A DNA stretch of 34,380 nt from Castellaniella sp049673105 (GCF_049673105.1 NZ_JBATXG010000010.1:1-34380); one strand, 5' to 3'; shown: positions 1-8,363, numbered from the stretch's first letter. Made by a program: numbers and translations. Notes: generated by a model from the letters alone, not told the origin.

Positions 1-19
1 GTCCGGCCTTTGGCCGGAC
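1..19. repeat. Perfect GC-rich hairpin (terminator-like, no T-run)
   Basis: GTCCGGCC, a 3-nt TTT loop, then GGCCGGAC: an 8-bp perfect stem lying downstream of the minus-strand ABC operon. There is no clear poly-U tract on either strand, so calling it a terminator is inference. It may equally belong to a repeat cut by the window edge. Confidence 0.4.
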
Positions 20-222
20 TTCCCGGATCTGCCTCGTCCGCCAGGGCGGTGGACGAACTCGTCGCTGCGCTCCTCAAACACGTCCACCGAAATCCCCCTG
101 GCTCCCTTCGTCAGCATCCGGCGCTGGTCGACTGGGCGCATGTAGCCTGCTGGCTTCCCGGACAGCTTGTCTCTGATCTGACAACCGCAAAGACGGTGTT
201 GGTGTTGGTGTGGTGCGTCCGC
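1..222. other. Left-edge non-coding region with inverted repeats
   Basis: No convincing gene is seen here. It contains a perfect hairpin at 1-19, a second inverted repeat with arms at 48-55 and 81-88 (GGTGGACG/CGTCCACC), and a short GTGTTG-rich run near 194-214. On the minus strand the frame of the ABC permease stays open for 74 codons after its stop, with an ATG at 141. That ATG has no visible ribosome binding site, and the peptide resembles no family I recognise. I read the block as the 3' flank of the ABC operon, possibly including a dispersed intergenic repeat that continues off the left edge. Confidence 0.45.
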
Positions 223-1011
223 TCAGGTCTTGTCTGCGGTCCCTGGGCCTGGCTGCCAGACCAGCAGCCGGCGTTCGGCCAGGGACACTGCGCCATCCAG
301 CAACAGAGCAAAAATGGTCAGCACCACGATGCCGGCAAAAACCGTGTTGACGTCCAGTGTGCCTTCGGCCTGCAGGATCAGGTAGCCGACGCCGGCGGCG
401 GAACCCAGGTATTCACCCACGACCGCCCCCACGAACGCGAGGCCTACCGATGTGTGCAGGCTGGAGAACACCCAGCTGGTGGCCGAGGGAATGTACACGT
501 GGCGCAGCAACTGGCGGCGGGAAGCGCCCAACATCCGGGCGTTGTCCAGCAGGGTCGGCGAGACCTCGCGCACGCCCCGGTAGACGTTGAAAAAGACGAT
601 GAAGAACACCAGCGTGACGGCCAGGGCGACCTTGGACCAGATACCCAGGCCGAACCACATGCCGAAGATCGGCGCCAGGATCACGCGCGGCATGGAATTG
701 GCTGCTGTTACGTAGGGTTCCAGCAGGGCGCTGGCCGTGCGCGACAGGCCCAGCCACAGGCCAAAACCCAGGCCGCCGATCGTGCCGATGAAAAACGCCA
801 GGACCGTTTCCGACAAGGTAATCCACAGATGGCGGTAGATGCTGGCATCGGTGACGAACCAGGCCCAGATCACCTGGGCGACTTCGACCGGCCGACCAAA
901 GAAGAAGGCGACATTGCGGTTCTGAGACGCCCAGTGCCAGATCAACAGGATCAGCACCAACAGGGTCACCTGCAGCAGTCGCAGGACAGGTCTGGGCAAT
1001 TCAGCATTCAT
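223..1011 (-). CDS. ABC transporter permease (nitrate/sulfonate/taurine type)
   Basis: Inner-membrane permease of a BPD-type importer (SsuC/TauC-like), about 262 residues from the ATG at 1011. Hydrophobic segments include residues about 11-26, 66-85, a long stretch near 100-145 and a last helix near 230-245. The cytoplasmic EAA-loop region that contacts the ATPase precedes the VGAVVGEYLG segment. A GTG at 1047 would add 12 residues, but the ATG at 1011 has AGGAGC at 1028-1023 and a better fit to the family N-terminus, although the 11-nt spacer is long. It is the third gene after the binding protein and ATPase and is presumably co-transcribed with them. The substrate cannot be read from the sequence. 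Confidence 0.88.
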   Translation of the reverse strand: MNAELPRPVLRLLQVTLLVLILLIWHWASQNRNVAFFFGRPVEVAQVIWAWFVTDASIYRHLWITLSETVLAFFIGTIGGLGFGLWLGLSRTASALLEPYVTAANSMPRVILAPIFGMWFGLGIWSKVALAVTLVFFIVFFNVYRGVREVSPTLLDNARMLGASRRQLLRHVYIPSATSWVFSSLHTSVGLAFVGAVVGEYLGSAAGVGYLILQAEGTLDVNTVFAGIVVLTIFALLLDGAVSLAERRLLVWQPGPGTADKT

Positions 1012-1075
1012 GATGAGAACAAGCTCCTGTTCAAGCCCCGGACGCACGCGCCGGCAGGCCGAGGGGATCGGTGGA

Positions 1076-1912
1076 TCAGGTCCGTTTCTGCCGCTCGTAG
1101 CCCTTCAGGACTTCGTCGCGCAGCACGGCCCAGATACCCTGATGCAGTTCGATGAAGCGGGCATCCATGCGGACCTCGGCGACATCGCGTGGTCGGGGAA
1201 TATCGATGACGAATTCCCCGATCGGATGGGTTTCAGGCCCGGCGGACAGCACGACGACCCGGTCGCTCATGGCGATGGCCTCGTCCAGATCGTGGGTGAT
1301 GAACAGCACGGCCTTGCGGCGCGCCATCCACAGGTCCAGGACCTCGTTTTCCATCAGCTGACGCGTCTGGATATCCAGGGCCGAGAAAGGCTCGTCCATC
1401 AGGATGATGTCGGGATCACGGATCAGGGTCTGGGCCAGCATGGTGCGCTTGCGCATCCCGCCGGACATCTGGTGGGGATAGCGGTCTTCGAAACCGCCCA
1501 GGCCGACGCGACGCATCCAGTCGCGGCCCTGTTCGGTGGCATCCGCGCTGGAGACGCCGGCGAATTCCAGCCCTGCCGTGACATTGGCCAGCGCATTGCG
1601 CCAGGGCATCAAGGCCTCGCCCTGGAACATGTAGCCGGCCCGATGATTCACACCCCGCAAGGGTTCGCCAAAGACGCTGACCGAGCCCGAAGAAGGGTGC
1701 AAGAGGCCAGCCGCCATGTTCAACAATGTGGATTTTCCACAGCCAGTCGGCCCCACGACCGAGACGAACTCGCCCGGCGCGACGGTCAAGCTGGCATCGC
1801 GCATGGCCGTATAGGCCGATCCATCGGGCGAGGTGAAGGTGCAGGTGACCCGGTCGAGCAGCAGCGCGGGCGGCTGCTCGACCGCTGCGGTCTTGTCTTG
1901 CGGATCAGCCAT
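1076..1912 (-). CDS. ABC transporter ATP-binding protein (SsuB/TauB-like)
   Basis: Cytoplasmic ATPase subunit of the importer, 278 residues, the usual length for the family. Visible motifs: Walker A GPTGCGKST (54-62), Q-loop Gln97, ABC signature SGGMRKR (150-156), Walker B IILMDEP (169-175), D-loop SALD and H-loop His207. The signature starts SGGMR rather than the common SGGQ(R/Q), a variant found in nitrate/sulfonate-type ATPases. The start codon overlaps the end of the upstream binding-protein gene by 8 nt, which suggests translational coupling. The permease follows after a gap of 64 nt to its preferred start. Confidence 0.92.
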   Translation of the reverse strand: MADPQDKTAAVEQPPALLLDRVTCTFTSPDGSAYTAMRDASLTVAPGEFVSVVGPTGCGKSTLLNMAAGLLHPSSGSVSVFGEPLRGVNHRAGYMFQGEALMPWRNALANVTAGLEFAGVSSADATEQGRDWMRRVGLGGFEDRYPHQMSGGMRKRTMLAQTLIRDPDIILMDEPFSALDIQTRQLMENEVLDLWMARRKAVLFITHDLDEAIAMSDRVVVLSAGPETHPIGEFVIDIPRPRDVAEVRMDARFIELHQGIWAVLRDEVLKGYERQKRT

Positions 1913-2951
1913 GCGGATATTTCTGGTCGGCTTTGATGGCGAACTGGTTGGTCCAGATCCGTGAAATATCGATCTTGGTGCGATCGAAATTCGGCACGAA
2001 TTCCGCCAAGGCGTTCAGGGCCGTCTGCGGGCCGTCTTCCGGCACCATGCCATCGGGAGAGAGGGCTTCGCGGTTGCCTTTCAGCGCCAGCTTGTACAGT
2101 TCGGGATCACCCAGCAAATAGGATTCGGGGACCAGCTTGGCAATGTCGTCGGGCGTCGCCGCCTGGATCCATTTGTCGGCTCGCACGATGGCATTGGCCA
2201 GGGCCTGGGTGGTGTTGGGATTGGCGTCAATGAAGGCCTGCGAGGTGTACAGGCAGCCGGACGGCATATTGCCGCCGAAAATCTGCCGCGCGTCCTTCAG
2301 GGTGCGCGTATCGGCGATGACCTGCAGCGCGTCTTCTTTGACCAGCGTGCTGATGACGGGGTCCAGATTGGCGATGGCATCGATCTGCCCCGTGCGCAGC
2401 GCTGTTACCGCCCCCGCGCCGGCGCCGACACCGATGTACGACACATCGGTGGGTTTGAGTCCATGTTGAGCCAGAAAGAAACTGGCCATCATATTGGTCG
2501 AAGACCCCGGCGCCGTCACACCGATTTTCTTGCCCTTCAGATCGGCGGGCGACTTGTAGTCGGACATGGTCTTTTTCGAGACCCCCAGCACGATCATGGG
2601 CGCCCTGCCCTGCAGAGCGAAACAGCGATAGAACTGGCCCTTGGACTGCAAATTGATCGTGTGCTCGAAGGCGCCGGACACGATGTCCGCACTGCCGCCA
2701 ACCACGGCCTGCAAGGCCTTGGAACCACCCGCGAAATCTGCAATCGTGGCATCCAGGCCTTCTGCCTTGAAGTAGCCTTTCAGGTGCGCCACCGACAGCG
2801 GCAAGTAGTAGATCAGAGGCTGGCCGCCCACCGCGATAGTCAACGAAGACTTTTCCAGGGCAGTCGCCTGGGCGCGCGTCAGGCCTGGGATAGCACCCAG
2901 CAAACCCGCTGCGCCAGCGGTTTTCAGCAGTTCACGACGAGAAATCGACAT
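1905..2951 (-). CDS. ABC transporter substrate-binding protein (NMT1/SsuA-like)
   Basis: Periplasmic binding protein, 348 residues from the ATG at 2951, which has GGAGA upstream. An in-frame extension to 3026 lacks such a site. The N-terminus is MSISRRELLKTAGAAGLLG and then an Ala-rich segment ending near TRAQA: a twin-arginine-type signal (SRRELLK) with a short hydrophobic core, so Tat or Sec export is possible. The body has the two-lobe layout of the NMT1/THI5-SsuA-TauA family (AVGGQPLIYYLPLSVAHLKG, GVTAPGSSTNMMA, LRTGQIDAIANLDP). Such proteins bind sulfonates, nitrate, pyrimidines or aromatic acids; the ligand here is unknown. It is first in the operon, with a 117-nt gap to recR. Confidence 0.88.
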   Translation of the reverse strand: MSISRRELLKTAGAAGLLGAIPGLTRAQATALEKSSLTIAVGGQPLIYYLPLSVAHLKGYFKAEGLDATIADFAGGSKALQAVVGGSADIVSGAFEHTINLQSKGQFYRCFALQGRAPMIVLGVSKKTMSDYKSPADLKGKKIGVTAPGSSTNMMASFFLAQHGLKPTDVSYIGVGAGAGAVTALRTGQIDAIANLDPVISTLVKEDALQVIADTRTLKDARQIFGGNMPSGCLYTSQAFIDANPNTTQALANAIVRADKWIQAATPDDIAKLVPESYLLGDPELYKLALKGNREALSPDGMVPEDGPQTALNALAEFVPNFDRTKIDISRIWTNQFAIKADQKYPHG

Positions 2952-2975
2952 GGTCTTGTCTCCATTATTGAATTG

Positions 2976-2994
2976 ATGCTGAGCCAGCATAATA
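2976..2994 (-). promoter_or_regulatory. Candidate -10 plus operator-like palindrome upstream of the ABC operon
   Basis: ATGCTG-AGC-CAGCAT (2976-2990) is a perfect 6-bp inverted repeat with a 3-nt centre. It overlaps a minus-strand TATTAT (2994-2989) that could be a -10 box. No good -35 is seen at the expected distance. A repressor or activator site controlling the importer is inference only. Confidence 0.3.
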
Positions 2995-3068
2995 ACGCGG
3001 ATAAGACCGGAGATTGCGCCGTGCAACGACCGCGACCGCCCTTTGTCAGCCCCAGCGGCAGATCGCCG

Positions 3069-3671
3069 CTAACGGCGTTCCATCAAGGCCCAGGCGATTG
3101 TTCCGGCATCGACGTATTCAAGCTCTCCGCCGCTGGGCACGCCTCGGGCCAAGCGCGTGACCGTCAGTCCCCGTTCGCGCAGCATGTCGGACAGGTAATA
3201 CGCCGTGGTTTCGCCCTCGGCGGTGAAATTGGTGGCCAGGATCACTTCGCGGACCTGGCCGTCGGTGGCGCGATCCAACAGGCGGGCAAACTGCACCTGA
3301 TCCGGACCGATGCCTTCCAGCGGCGCCAGCCGCCCCATCAGGACGTAGTACAGGCCCTGATAGCCGTGGCTGGCCTCGATCATGTTCTGATCGGCAGGCG
3401 TTTCAACCACGCACAATAAGGAAGCGTCGCGGTCCGCATTCTGACAGGTCTCGCACAGCGGCGTCTGGGAAAAGGAATTGCAGCGCTCGCAATGGCATAG
3501 GCCGTTGACGGCATCGCACAGCGCCCCGCCCAGCTTCAGCGCCCCGTCGGGGTCGTTTTGCAGCAGGTGGTACGCCATGCGCCGCGCAGTGCGCACCCCC
3601 ACGCCCGGCAAACCACGCAGGGCGTCGATCAACGCCCGCAGGGGTTCCGGTTCGGGCAGGTCTGCCGCCAT
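3069..3671 (-). CDS. Recombination mediator protein RecR
   Basis: RecR works with RecF and RecO to load RecA on gapped DNA; it forms a ring clamp in the cytoplasm. The 200-residue length is typical. An N-terminal helix-hairpin-helix region (LRGLPGVGVRTARRMAYHLL, about 18-37) is followed by a C4 zinc finger with Cys61, Cys64, Cys73 and Cys76. A Toprim domain begins near LLCVVETPAD (about 85-94) and includes GEGxTTxY-like GETTAYYL. The C-terminus reaches the usual LARGVPSGGELEYVD segment. It starts 1 nt after ebfC ends, the classic dnaX-ebfC-recR arrangement. Confidence 0.98.
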   Translation of the reverse strand: MAADLPEPEPLRALIDALRGLPGVGVRTARRMAYHLLQNDPDGALKLGGALCDAVNGLCHCERCNSFSQTPLCETCQNADRDASLLCVVETPADQNMIEASHGYQGLYYVLMGRLAPLEGIGPDQVQFARLLDRATDGQVREVILATNFTAEGETTAYYLSDMLRERGLTVTRLARGVPSGGELEYVDAGTIAWALMERR

Positions 3672-3672
3672 G

Positions 3673-3999
3673 TCAGAACGGCAGTTTCATGCCTGCCGGC
3701 AAAGACATGCCCGCGGTCACAGCCGACATCTTTTCCTGGGCGGTGGCTTCGGCCTTGCGCTGAGCGTCGTTGAAAGCCGCCGCGACCAGGTCTTCGATCA
3801 TGTCGCGATCATCGTCGAACAGCGACGGGTCGATGACGACGCGCTTGACGTCGTATTTGCAGTTCATGGTGACGGTCACCAGGCCACCGCCAGATGCGCC
3901 TTCGACGATCAAATCGGCCAGGGCGTCCTGAGCCTTTTTCATGTTTTCCTGCATTTGCTGGGCCTGACGCATCAAACCGGCAATCTGACCTTTCATCAT
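3673..3999 (-). CDS. Nucleoid-associated protein YbaB/EbfC family
   Basis: Small DNA-binding protein, 108 residues, the normal length. The N-terminus MMKGQIAGLMRQAQQMQENMKKAQ forms the long amphipathic helix of the family, and the middle segment VTVTMNCKYDVKRVVIDPSL forms the central strands. Family members bind DNA as dimers and affect nucleoid structure. They lie between dnaX and recR in most proteobacteria, as here (44 nt after dnaX, 1 nt before recR). Co-transcription with dnaX and recR is very likely. Confidence 0.96.
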   Translation of the reverse strand: MMKGQIAGLMRQAQQMQENMKKAQDALADLIVEGASGGGLVTVTMNCKYDVKRVVIDPSLFDDDRDMIEDLVAAAFNDAQRKAEATAQEKMSAVTAGMSLPAGMKLPF

Positions 4000-4043
4000 G
4001 GCGATGTCCTGATTGGGTAAAGAGAGGGGAAAGAGAACAGGGA

Positions 4044-5933
4044 CTATACCGCAGGCGGACGGACCGAGCCGGGCACGACGCGAGCGGCAAACTGTCCGAC
4101 CAGGGCCTGAACCAGTTCGTCGCGATCCGCTGCTTGTTCGGCATCCTGCTGGCGTTGGGCGCGGGTGGCCTGATCCACCGCCGCCGCCGTATCGTCGCCC
4201 GTATCGCCGTACTCGACATCCAGACGCAGCACCCGGCTGAAGTATTCGGACAACACGGTGCGCAGCCGGTCGTGGGCACCGCCTTCGATCAGGGTATGGA
4301 TCGCCACGCGCAGACGGATACGATGTTCATCCCCGCCCTGCCATTCGCTGTTCAAGGCCAGAGCCCGGGCAGCCCCTGTCACCGGCAGTTCCGCCGCCAA
4401 GGCTGGCCAATCCGATGCGGACAGGTGGGCGGGGTCGGGGACGTCGACGACGGCAGGCGCCGCAGAGCCCCCCTGCAGATCCGCCAGCCGGACCGGCAGG
4501 TCTTCGTCATCCAGCGCCATGATATCGGCTCCCGGCGCGCCATCGGCGTCCTCGGGCACATCCATCGTCCAGTCCTGGGCTGCGGGTTCGTGATCATCCG
4601 GAACCGGGGGCCGATCGGCACCGGCGGCATGACCGCCCAGTGCCGCGGGTTCAGAGACGGGCGCGGCGGCAGCCATCGGCGGGCGCGGCGGCGTGTGTGG
4701 TTCCGCCGGCACGACAGCCTGCGGCGGCGGTGACGCGACGGGGTCTTCCCAGGCGGGCGGCTCGGCGGCCACGGCAGGCGGTTCGGCAAGCGCTGCGGGC
4801 GCAGCGACGGACCGGCCCACCGGCGGGTCCAGCCGCACAGGCGGCACACGATCCGGCGGCAGCAGGGCCAGCATGCGCAGGCAGGCCATCACGAAGCCGG
4901 CGTATTCGTCCGGCGCCAGGGCCAATTCCTGGCGGCTGTGGACGGCAACGGCGTAGAACAGCTGCAGATCATCCGGCCCCAGGCTGGCCGCCAAGGTCTG
5001 GACGTCATCGGCCAGCGGATCATCCGCCTGGGCATGCCCCAGACGCTGGGCGATGGCGACCCGCGACAGCAACACCGCCAGATCGGCCAGCGCGGCCTGA
5101 AACGACAGGCCCCGCGACGCCAGCTCGTCGGCGACGGCCAGGACGCCCGGCGCATCCGCCGCCGCCAGCGCCTGCAGCAGAGCCACCAGGTGATGCTGAT
5201 CCAGCGTCCCCAGCATTTCGCCCACCGCGGCAGCGGTGAGATTGCCTGCCGCATAGGAAATCGCCTGATCCGTCAGGGACAAGGCATCGCGCATGGAACC
5301 CGCCGCTGCCTGGGCGATCAGCCGCAGGCCCTGCGGTTCGGCGGGAATCGATTCCTGATCCAGGACCTGCTGCAGATGTTCGACGATGGCCGGTACCGTC
5401 ATCTGCTTGAGATTGAACTGCAAGCAGCGCGACAGCACCGTCACGGGAATTTTTTGCGGATCCGTGGTGGCCAGAATGAACTTGACGTGCTCGGGGGGTT
5501 CTTCCAGGGTCTTCAGCATGGCGTTGAAGGCATGCCCGGTGAGCATGTGGACTTCGTCGATCATGTAGACCTTGTAGCGACCGGACGACGGCGCATACAC
5601 CGCTTGCTCCAGCAGCTGGGTCATTTCGTCCACCCCACGATTGGACGCCGCGTCGAGCTCGATGTAGTCGACATAGCGCCCGGCATCGATCTCGGTGCAG
5701 GCCTGGCAATGACCACAAGGGGTTGCCGTGACGCCGTCAGCGCAGTTCAGGGATTTGGCCAGGATGCGCGACAGGGTGGTCTTGCCCACGCCCCGTGTGC
5801 CGGTGAACAGCCAGGCATGATGCAGACGCCCCGATGACAAGGCATGGGTCAGCGCCCGGACCACGTGATCCTGCCCGATCAGGGTATCGAAGGAACGGGG
5901 GCGCCATTTGCGCGCCAGAACGAGATAGCTCAT
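4044..5933 (-). CDS. DNA polymerase III subunit gamma/tau
   Basis: Clamp-loader ATPase of the replicase. The start chosen is the ATG at 5933 (MSYLVLARKWRP), the conserved family N-terminus; an in-frame extension to 5987 runs into the SRP RNA gene and is rejected. It has 629 residues. Motifs: Walker A GTRGVGKT (45-52), zinc-binding Cys64, Cys73, Cys76 and Cys79, Walker B VYMIDE (122-127), sensor 1 ATTDPQK (155-161) and the SRC arginine-finger motif (168-170). AAA+ and collar domains occupy about the first 370 residues. A Pro/Ala-rich linker (about 375-480) and the tau-specific C-terminal domain follow, so this is a tau-length product. No gamma-producing frameshift signal is evident. Confidence 0.97.
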   Translation of the reverse strand: MSYLVLARKWRPRSFDTLIGQDHVVRALTHALSSGRLHHAWLFTGTRGVGKTTLSRILAKSLNCADGVTATPCGHCQACTEIDAGRYVDYIELDAASNRGVDEMTQLLEQAVYAPSSGRYKVYMIDEVHMLTGHAFNAMLKTLEEPPEHVKFILATTDPQKIPVTVLSRCLQFNLKQMTVPAIVEHLQQVLDQESIPAEPQGLRLIAQAAAGSMRDALSLTDQAISYAAGNLTAAAVGEMLGTLDQHHLVALLQALAAADAPGVLAVADELASRGLSFQAALADLAVLLSRVAIAQRLGHAQADDPLADDVQTLAASLGPDDLQLFYAVAVHSRQELALAPDEYAGFVMACLRMLALLPPDRVPPVRLDPPVGRSVAAPAALAEPPAVAAEPPAWEDPVASPPPQAVVPAEPHTPPRPPMAAAAPVSEPAALGGHAAGADRPPVPDDHEPAAQDWTMDVPEDADGAPGADIMALDDEDLPVRLADLQGGSAAPAVVDVPDPAHLSASDWPALAAELPVTGAARALALNSEWQGGDEHRIRLRVAIHTLIEGGAHDRLRTVLSEYFSRVLRLDVEYGDTGDDTAAAVDQATRAQRQQDAEQAADRDELVQALVGQFAARVVPGSVRPPAV

Positions 5934-5965
5934 GAGTCGGCCGCCGCCCGGAAGAGACAAAAGGA

Positions 5966-6064
5966 AAGGCGAGCCTGACTTCGGCACTGGTTCTGCACGG
6001 CTGTGGCTGCTTCGTTCCCGACCTGACCAGATTCACCGCCGAACCATGCGAAGGGGCCCGCCCC
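5966..6064 (-). ncRNA. Signal recognition particle 4.5S RNA (small bacterial type)
   Basis: On the minus strand the conserved apical domain is visible at 6028-6005: GGTCAGGT, then a UCG stem, GGAA tetraloop and CGA, then AGCAGCC. This is the Ffh (SRP54)-binding site. Compared with E. coli, the base pair next to the tetraloop is swapped (C-G to G-C), which preserves pairing. The terminal helix GGCGGGCC (6062-6055) pairs fully with GGCUCGCC (5975-5968) with one G-U. A pyrimidine/U-rich tail (UUUCCUUUUG, 5967-5958) follows and may end transcription just before dnaX. Length is about 97-99 nt. The RNA acts with Ffh and FtsY in cotranslational membrane targeting. The exact ends are estimates. Confidence 0.95.
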
Positions 6065-6081
6065 ATGAATTCTAACAGACC

Positions 6082-7269
6082 TCAGGCGTTTCGCGCCTGC
6101 AAGGCGGCCACAGCCGGCAGCGTCTTGCCTTCCAGGAATTCCAGGAAGGCCCCGCCGCCCGTGGAAATGTAGCCCACCCGATCGGCAATGCCGTATTTGG
6201 CAATGGCCGCCAGGGTGTCGCCGCCGCCGGCGATGGAAAAACCATCGGATTCGGCGATGGCCTGAGCAATCACCTGGGTGCCGTTGGCGAAAGCATCGAA
6301 TTCGAATACGCCTACCGGGCCGTTCCAGACGATGGTGCCTGCCTGACGCAACTGCTGCGCCAGCTGCGCCGCCGTCTGCGGGCCGATGTCCAGAATCAGA
6401 TCGTCGGACGCCACGTCGGCAGCGGCCTTGATCGTGGCAGGCGCATCGGCGGCGAAGGTCTTGGCCACCACCACATCCACCGGAATCGGCACCTGCACGC
6501 CGCGCGCTTGCATGGCCTGCATGACGGCCTGGGCCTGATCGACCTGATCGGGTTCAGCCAGGGATTTCCCAATGGGCAGCCCTGCCGCCAGCATGAAGGT
6601 GTTGGCAATCCCGCCGCCCACGATCAGCTGATCGACCTTGTCGGCCAGGGCTTGCAGAATGGACAGTTTGGTAGAGACCTTGGACCCGCCCACGATGGCC
6701 ACCATGGGGCGGCGCGGCGCCTGCAAGGCGCGGCCCAGGGCGTCCAGTTCGGCTGCCAGCAGCGGCCCGGCGCAAGCCGCAGGCGCGAAACGGGCCATGC
6801 CTTCGGTGGTGGCTTCGGCCCGGTGTGCGGTGCCGAAAGCGTCATTGACATAGACATCGCACAAAGCCGCCATGCGGCGCGCCAGATCCAGATCGTTCTT
6901 TTTTTCGCCCGGATTGCAACGGCAATTTTCCAGCAGCACGACCTCGCCCGCCGCCAATTCGACCCCATCCACCCAGTCGCGCACCAGGCGCACCGGGCGG
7001 CCCAGCAATTCAGCCAGGCGATCGGCGACCGGCTGCAAGGTATCGTCGGGGCCTACCACGCCTTCCTTGGGGCGGCCCAGGTGGGACGTCACCATGACGG
7101 ACGCCCCGGCATCCAGCGCCAGCCGGATAGCCGGCACAGACGCCCGTACCCTGGTGTCTTCGGTGATTTTCCCCTGATCCAGAGGGACGTTCAGGTCGGA
7201 GCGGATGAACACGCGCTTGCCCGCCAGGGCGCCTGCCTGAGCCAGGCCGGAAAGAGTCTGTATCGACAT
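6082..7269 (-). CDS. Phosphoglycerate kinase
   Basis: Cytoplasmic enzyme converting 1,3-bisphosphoglycerate and ADP to 3-phosphoglycerate and ATP. It has 395 residues, standard length. Hallmarks: the N-terminal substrate segment VFIRSDLNVPLDQG, the LGRPK basic patch (about 64-68), the IVGGSKVSTK nucleotide region, the hinge IVWNGPVGVFEF and the C-terminal GGGDTLAAI phosphate loop. It is third in the tkt-gap-pgk series, 68 nt after gap. The stop lies 17 nt before the 5' end of the SRP RNA gene. Confidence 0.98.
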   Translation of the reverse strand: MSIQTLSGLAQAGALAGKRVFIRSDLNVPLDQGKITEDTRVRASVPAIRLALDAGASVMVTSHLGRPKEGVVGPDDTLQPVADRLAELLGRPVRLVRDWVDGVELAAGEVVLLENCRCNPGEKKNDLDLARRMAALCDVYVNDAFGTAHRAEATTEGMARFAPAACAGPLLAAELDALGRALQAPRRPMVAIVGGSKVSTKLSILQALADKVDQLIVGGGIANTFMLAAGLPIGKSLAEPDQVDQAQAVMQAMQARGVQVPIPVDVVVAKTFAADAPATIKAAADVASDDLILDIGPQTAAQLAQQLRQAGTIVWNGPVGVFEFDAFANGTQVIAQAIAESDGFSIAGGGDTLAAIAKYGIADRVGYISTGGGAFLEFLEGKTLPAVAALQARNA

Positions 7270-7290
7270 GATTTGCCTTGAAGCACGGCA

Positions 7291-7307
7291 GCGCCCGCAT
7301 CGGGCGC
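7291..7307 (-). terminator. Hairpin between gap and pgk (attenuator-like)
   Basis: GCGCCCG-CAT-CGGGCGC is a perfect 7-bp stem with a 3-nt loop in the 68-nt gap-pgk spacer. No U-run follows, so it is more likely an mRNA stability or processing hairpin than a full terminator. Confidence 0.3.
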
Positions 7308-7337
7308 GCCGGCAAAACGATTACCGGGATCCCCGGC

Positions 7338-8348
7338 TTACTTGGCAGCCATCAGAGCGACCGTGGTATCGAGCATGCGATTGGAGAAACCCCATTCGTT
7401 GTCGTACCAGGAGCCGACCTTCACCAGGTTGCCGGACACCTTGGTCAGCCCAGCGTCCACGGTGCTGGAGGCCGGGTCGTGGTTGAAATCGACCGACACC
7501 AGGGGTTCGGTGGTGTAGTTCAGAATGCCCTTCAGCGGGCCTTCGGAGGCGGCTTTGAGGATGCCGTTGACTTCTTCCACCGTGGTTTCACGCGCGGCCA
7601 CGAAAGACAGGTCGACGATGGACACATTGATCGTCGGCACGCGGATGGCGTAGCCGTCGAGCTTGCCGTTCAGTTCGGGCAGCACCAGGCCGACGGCGGA
7701 AGCGGCGCCCGTCTTTGTCGGGATCATGCTGTGCGTGGCCGAACGCGCGCGGCGCAGGTCGGAGTGATAGACGTCGGTCAGCACCTGATCATTGGTGTAG
7801 GCGTGCACGGTGGTCATCAGGCCGTTGACGATCCCCAGCTGTTGGTGCAGGGGATGCACCAGGGGGGCCAGGCAGTTGGTGGTGCACGAGGCGTTGGAGA
7901 TCACCGTATCGGATGCCTTGAGCACCTGGTGGTTGACGCCGTAGACGATGGTGGCGTCCACATCTTTACCGCCGGGGGCGGAGATGATGACCTTTTTCGC
8001 ACCGCCCTTCAGGTGGGCGGACGCTTTTTCCTTGGTGGTGAAAAAGCCGGTGCATTCCAGCACCACGTCGACCTTCAATTCGCCCCAGGGCAGATTGGCG
8101 GGGTCGCGATCGGCCAGCACACGGATGCGGTCGCCATTGACCACCATGAAATCGCCATCGACCTCGACCGTGCCGGGGAAGCGGCCATGAGCCGTATCGT
8201 AGCGGGTCAGGTGTGCGTTGGTTTCGGGATTGCCCAGGTCGTTGATGGCCACGATCTGGATATCGTGCTTTTTGCCGTCTTCGTAATGAGCACGCAGGAT
8301 ATTGCGGCCGATACGGCCGTAGCCATTGATAGCGACGCGGATGGTCAT
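7338..8348 (-). CDS. Glyceraldehyde-3-phosphate dehydrogenase, type I
   Basis: Catalyses oxidative phosphorylation of glyceraldehyde 3-phosphate to 1,3-bisphosphoglycerate. It has 336 residues. The Rossmann motif is GYGRIGR (10-15 core) and the catalytic Cys155 lies in SNASCTTNCLAPL, with C-terminal WYDNEWGFSNRM. The residue after the second beta strand is Asp in AINDLG (residue 37), which favours NAD over NADP. ATG at 8348 is preceded by AGGGAGA. The gene lies 15 nt after tkt and ahead of pgk, consistent with one operon. Confidence 0.98.
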   Translation of the reverse strand: MTIRVAINGYGRIGRNILRAHYEDGKKHDIQIVAINDLGNPETNAHLTRYDTAHGRFPGTVEVDGDFMVVNGDRIRVLADRDPANLPWGELKVDVVLECTGFFTTKEKASAHLKGGAKKVIISAPGGKDVDATIVYGVNHQVLKASDTVISNASCTTNCLAPLVHPLHQQLGIVNGLMTTVHAYTNDQVLTDVYHSDLRRARSATHSMIPTKTGAASAVGLVLPELNGKLDGYAIRVPTINVSIVDLSFVAARETTVEEVNGILKAASEGPLKGILNYTTEPLVSVDFNHDPASSTVDAGLTKVSGNLVKVGSWYDNEWGFSNRMLDTTVALMAAK

Positions 8349-8363
8349 GAGAAAAGTCTCCCT

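Noticed and set aside
5445..5460. A-run (CAAAAAATT on the minus strand) in dnaX as a programmed frameshift site
   Set aside because: It lies within the AAA+ domain near sensor 1, codon about 160, so a shift would give a non-functional fragment rather than gamma. No partner stem or upstream Shine-Dalgarno is seen.
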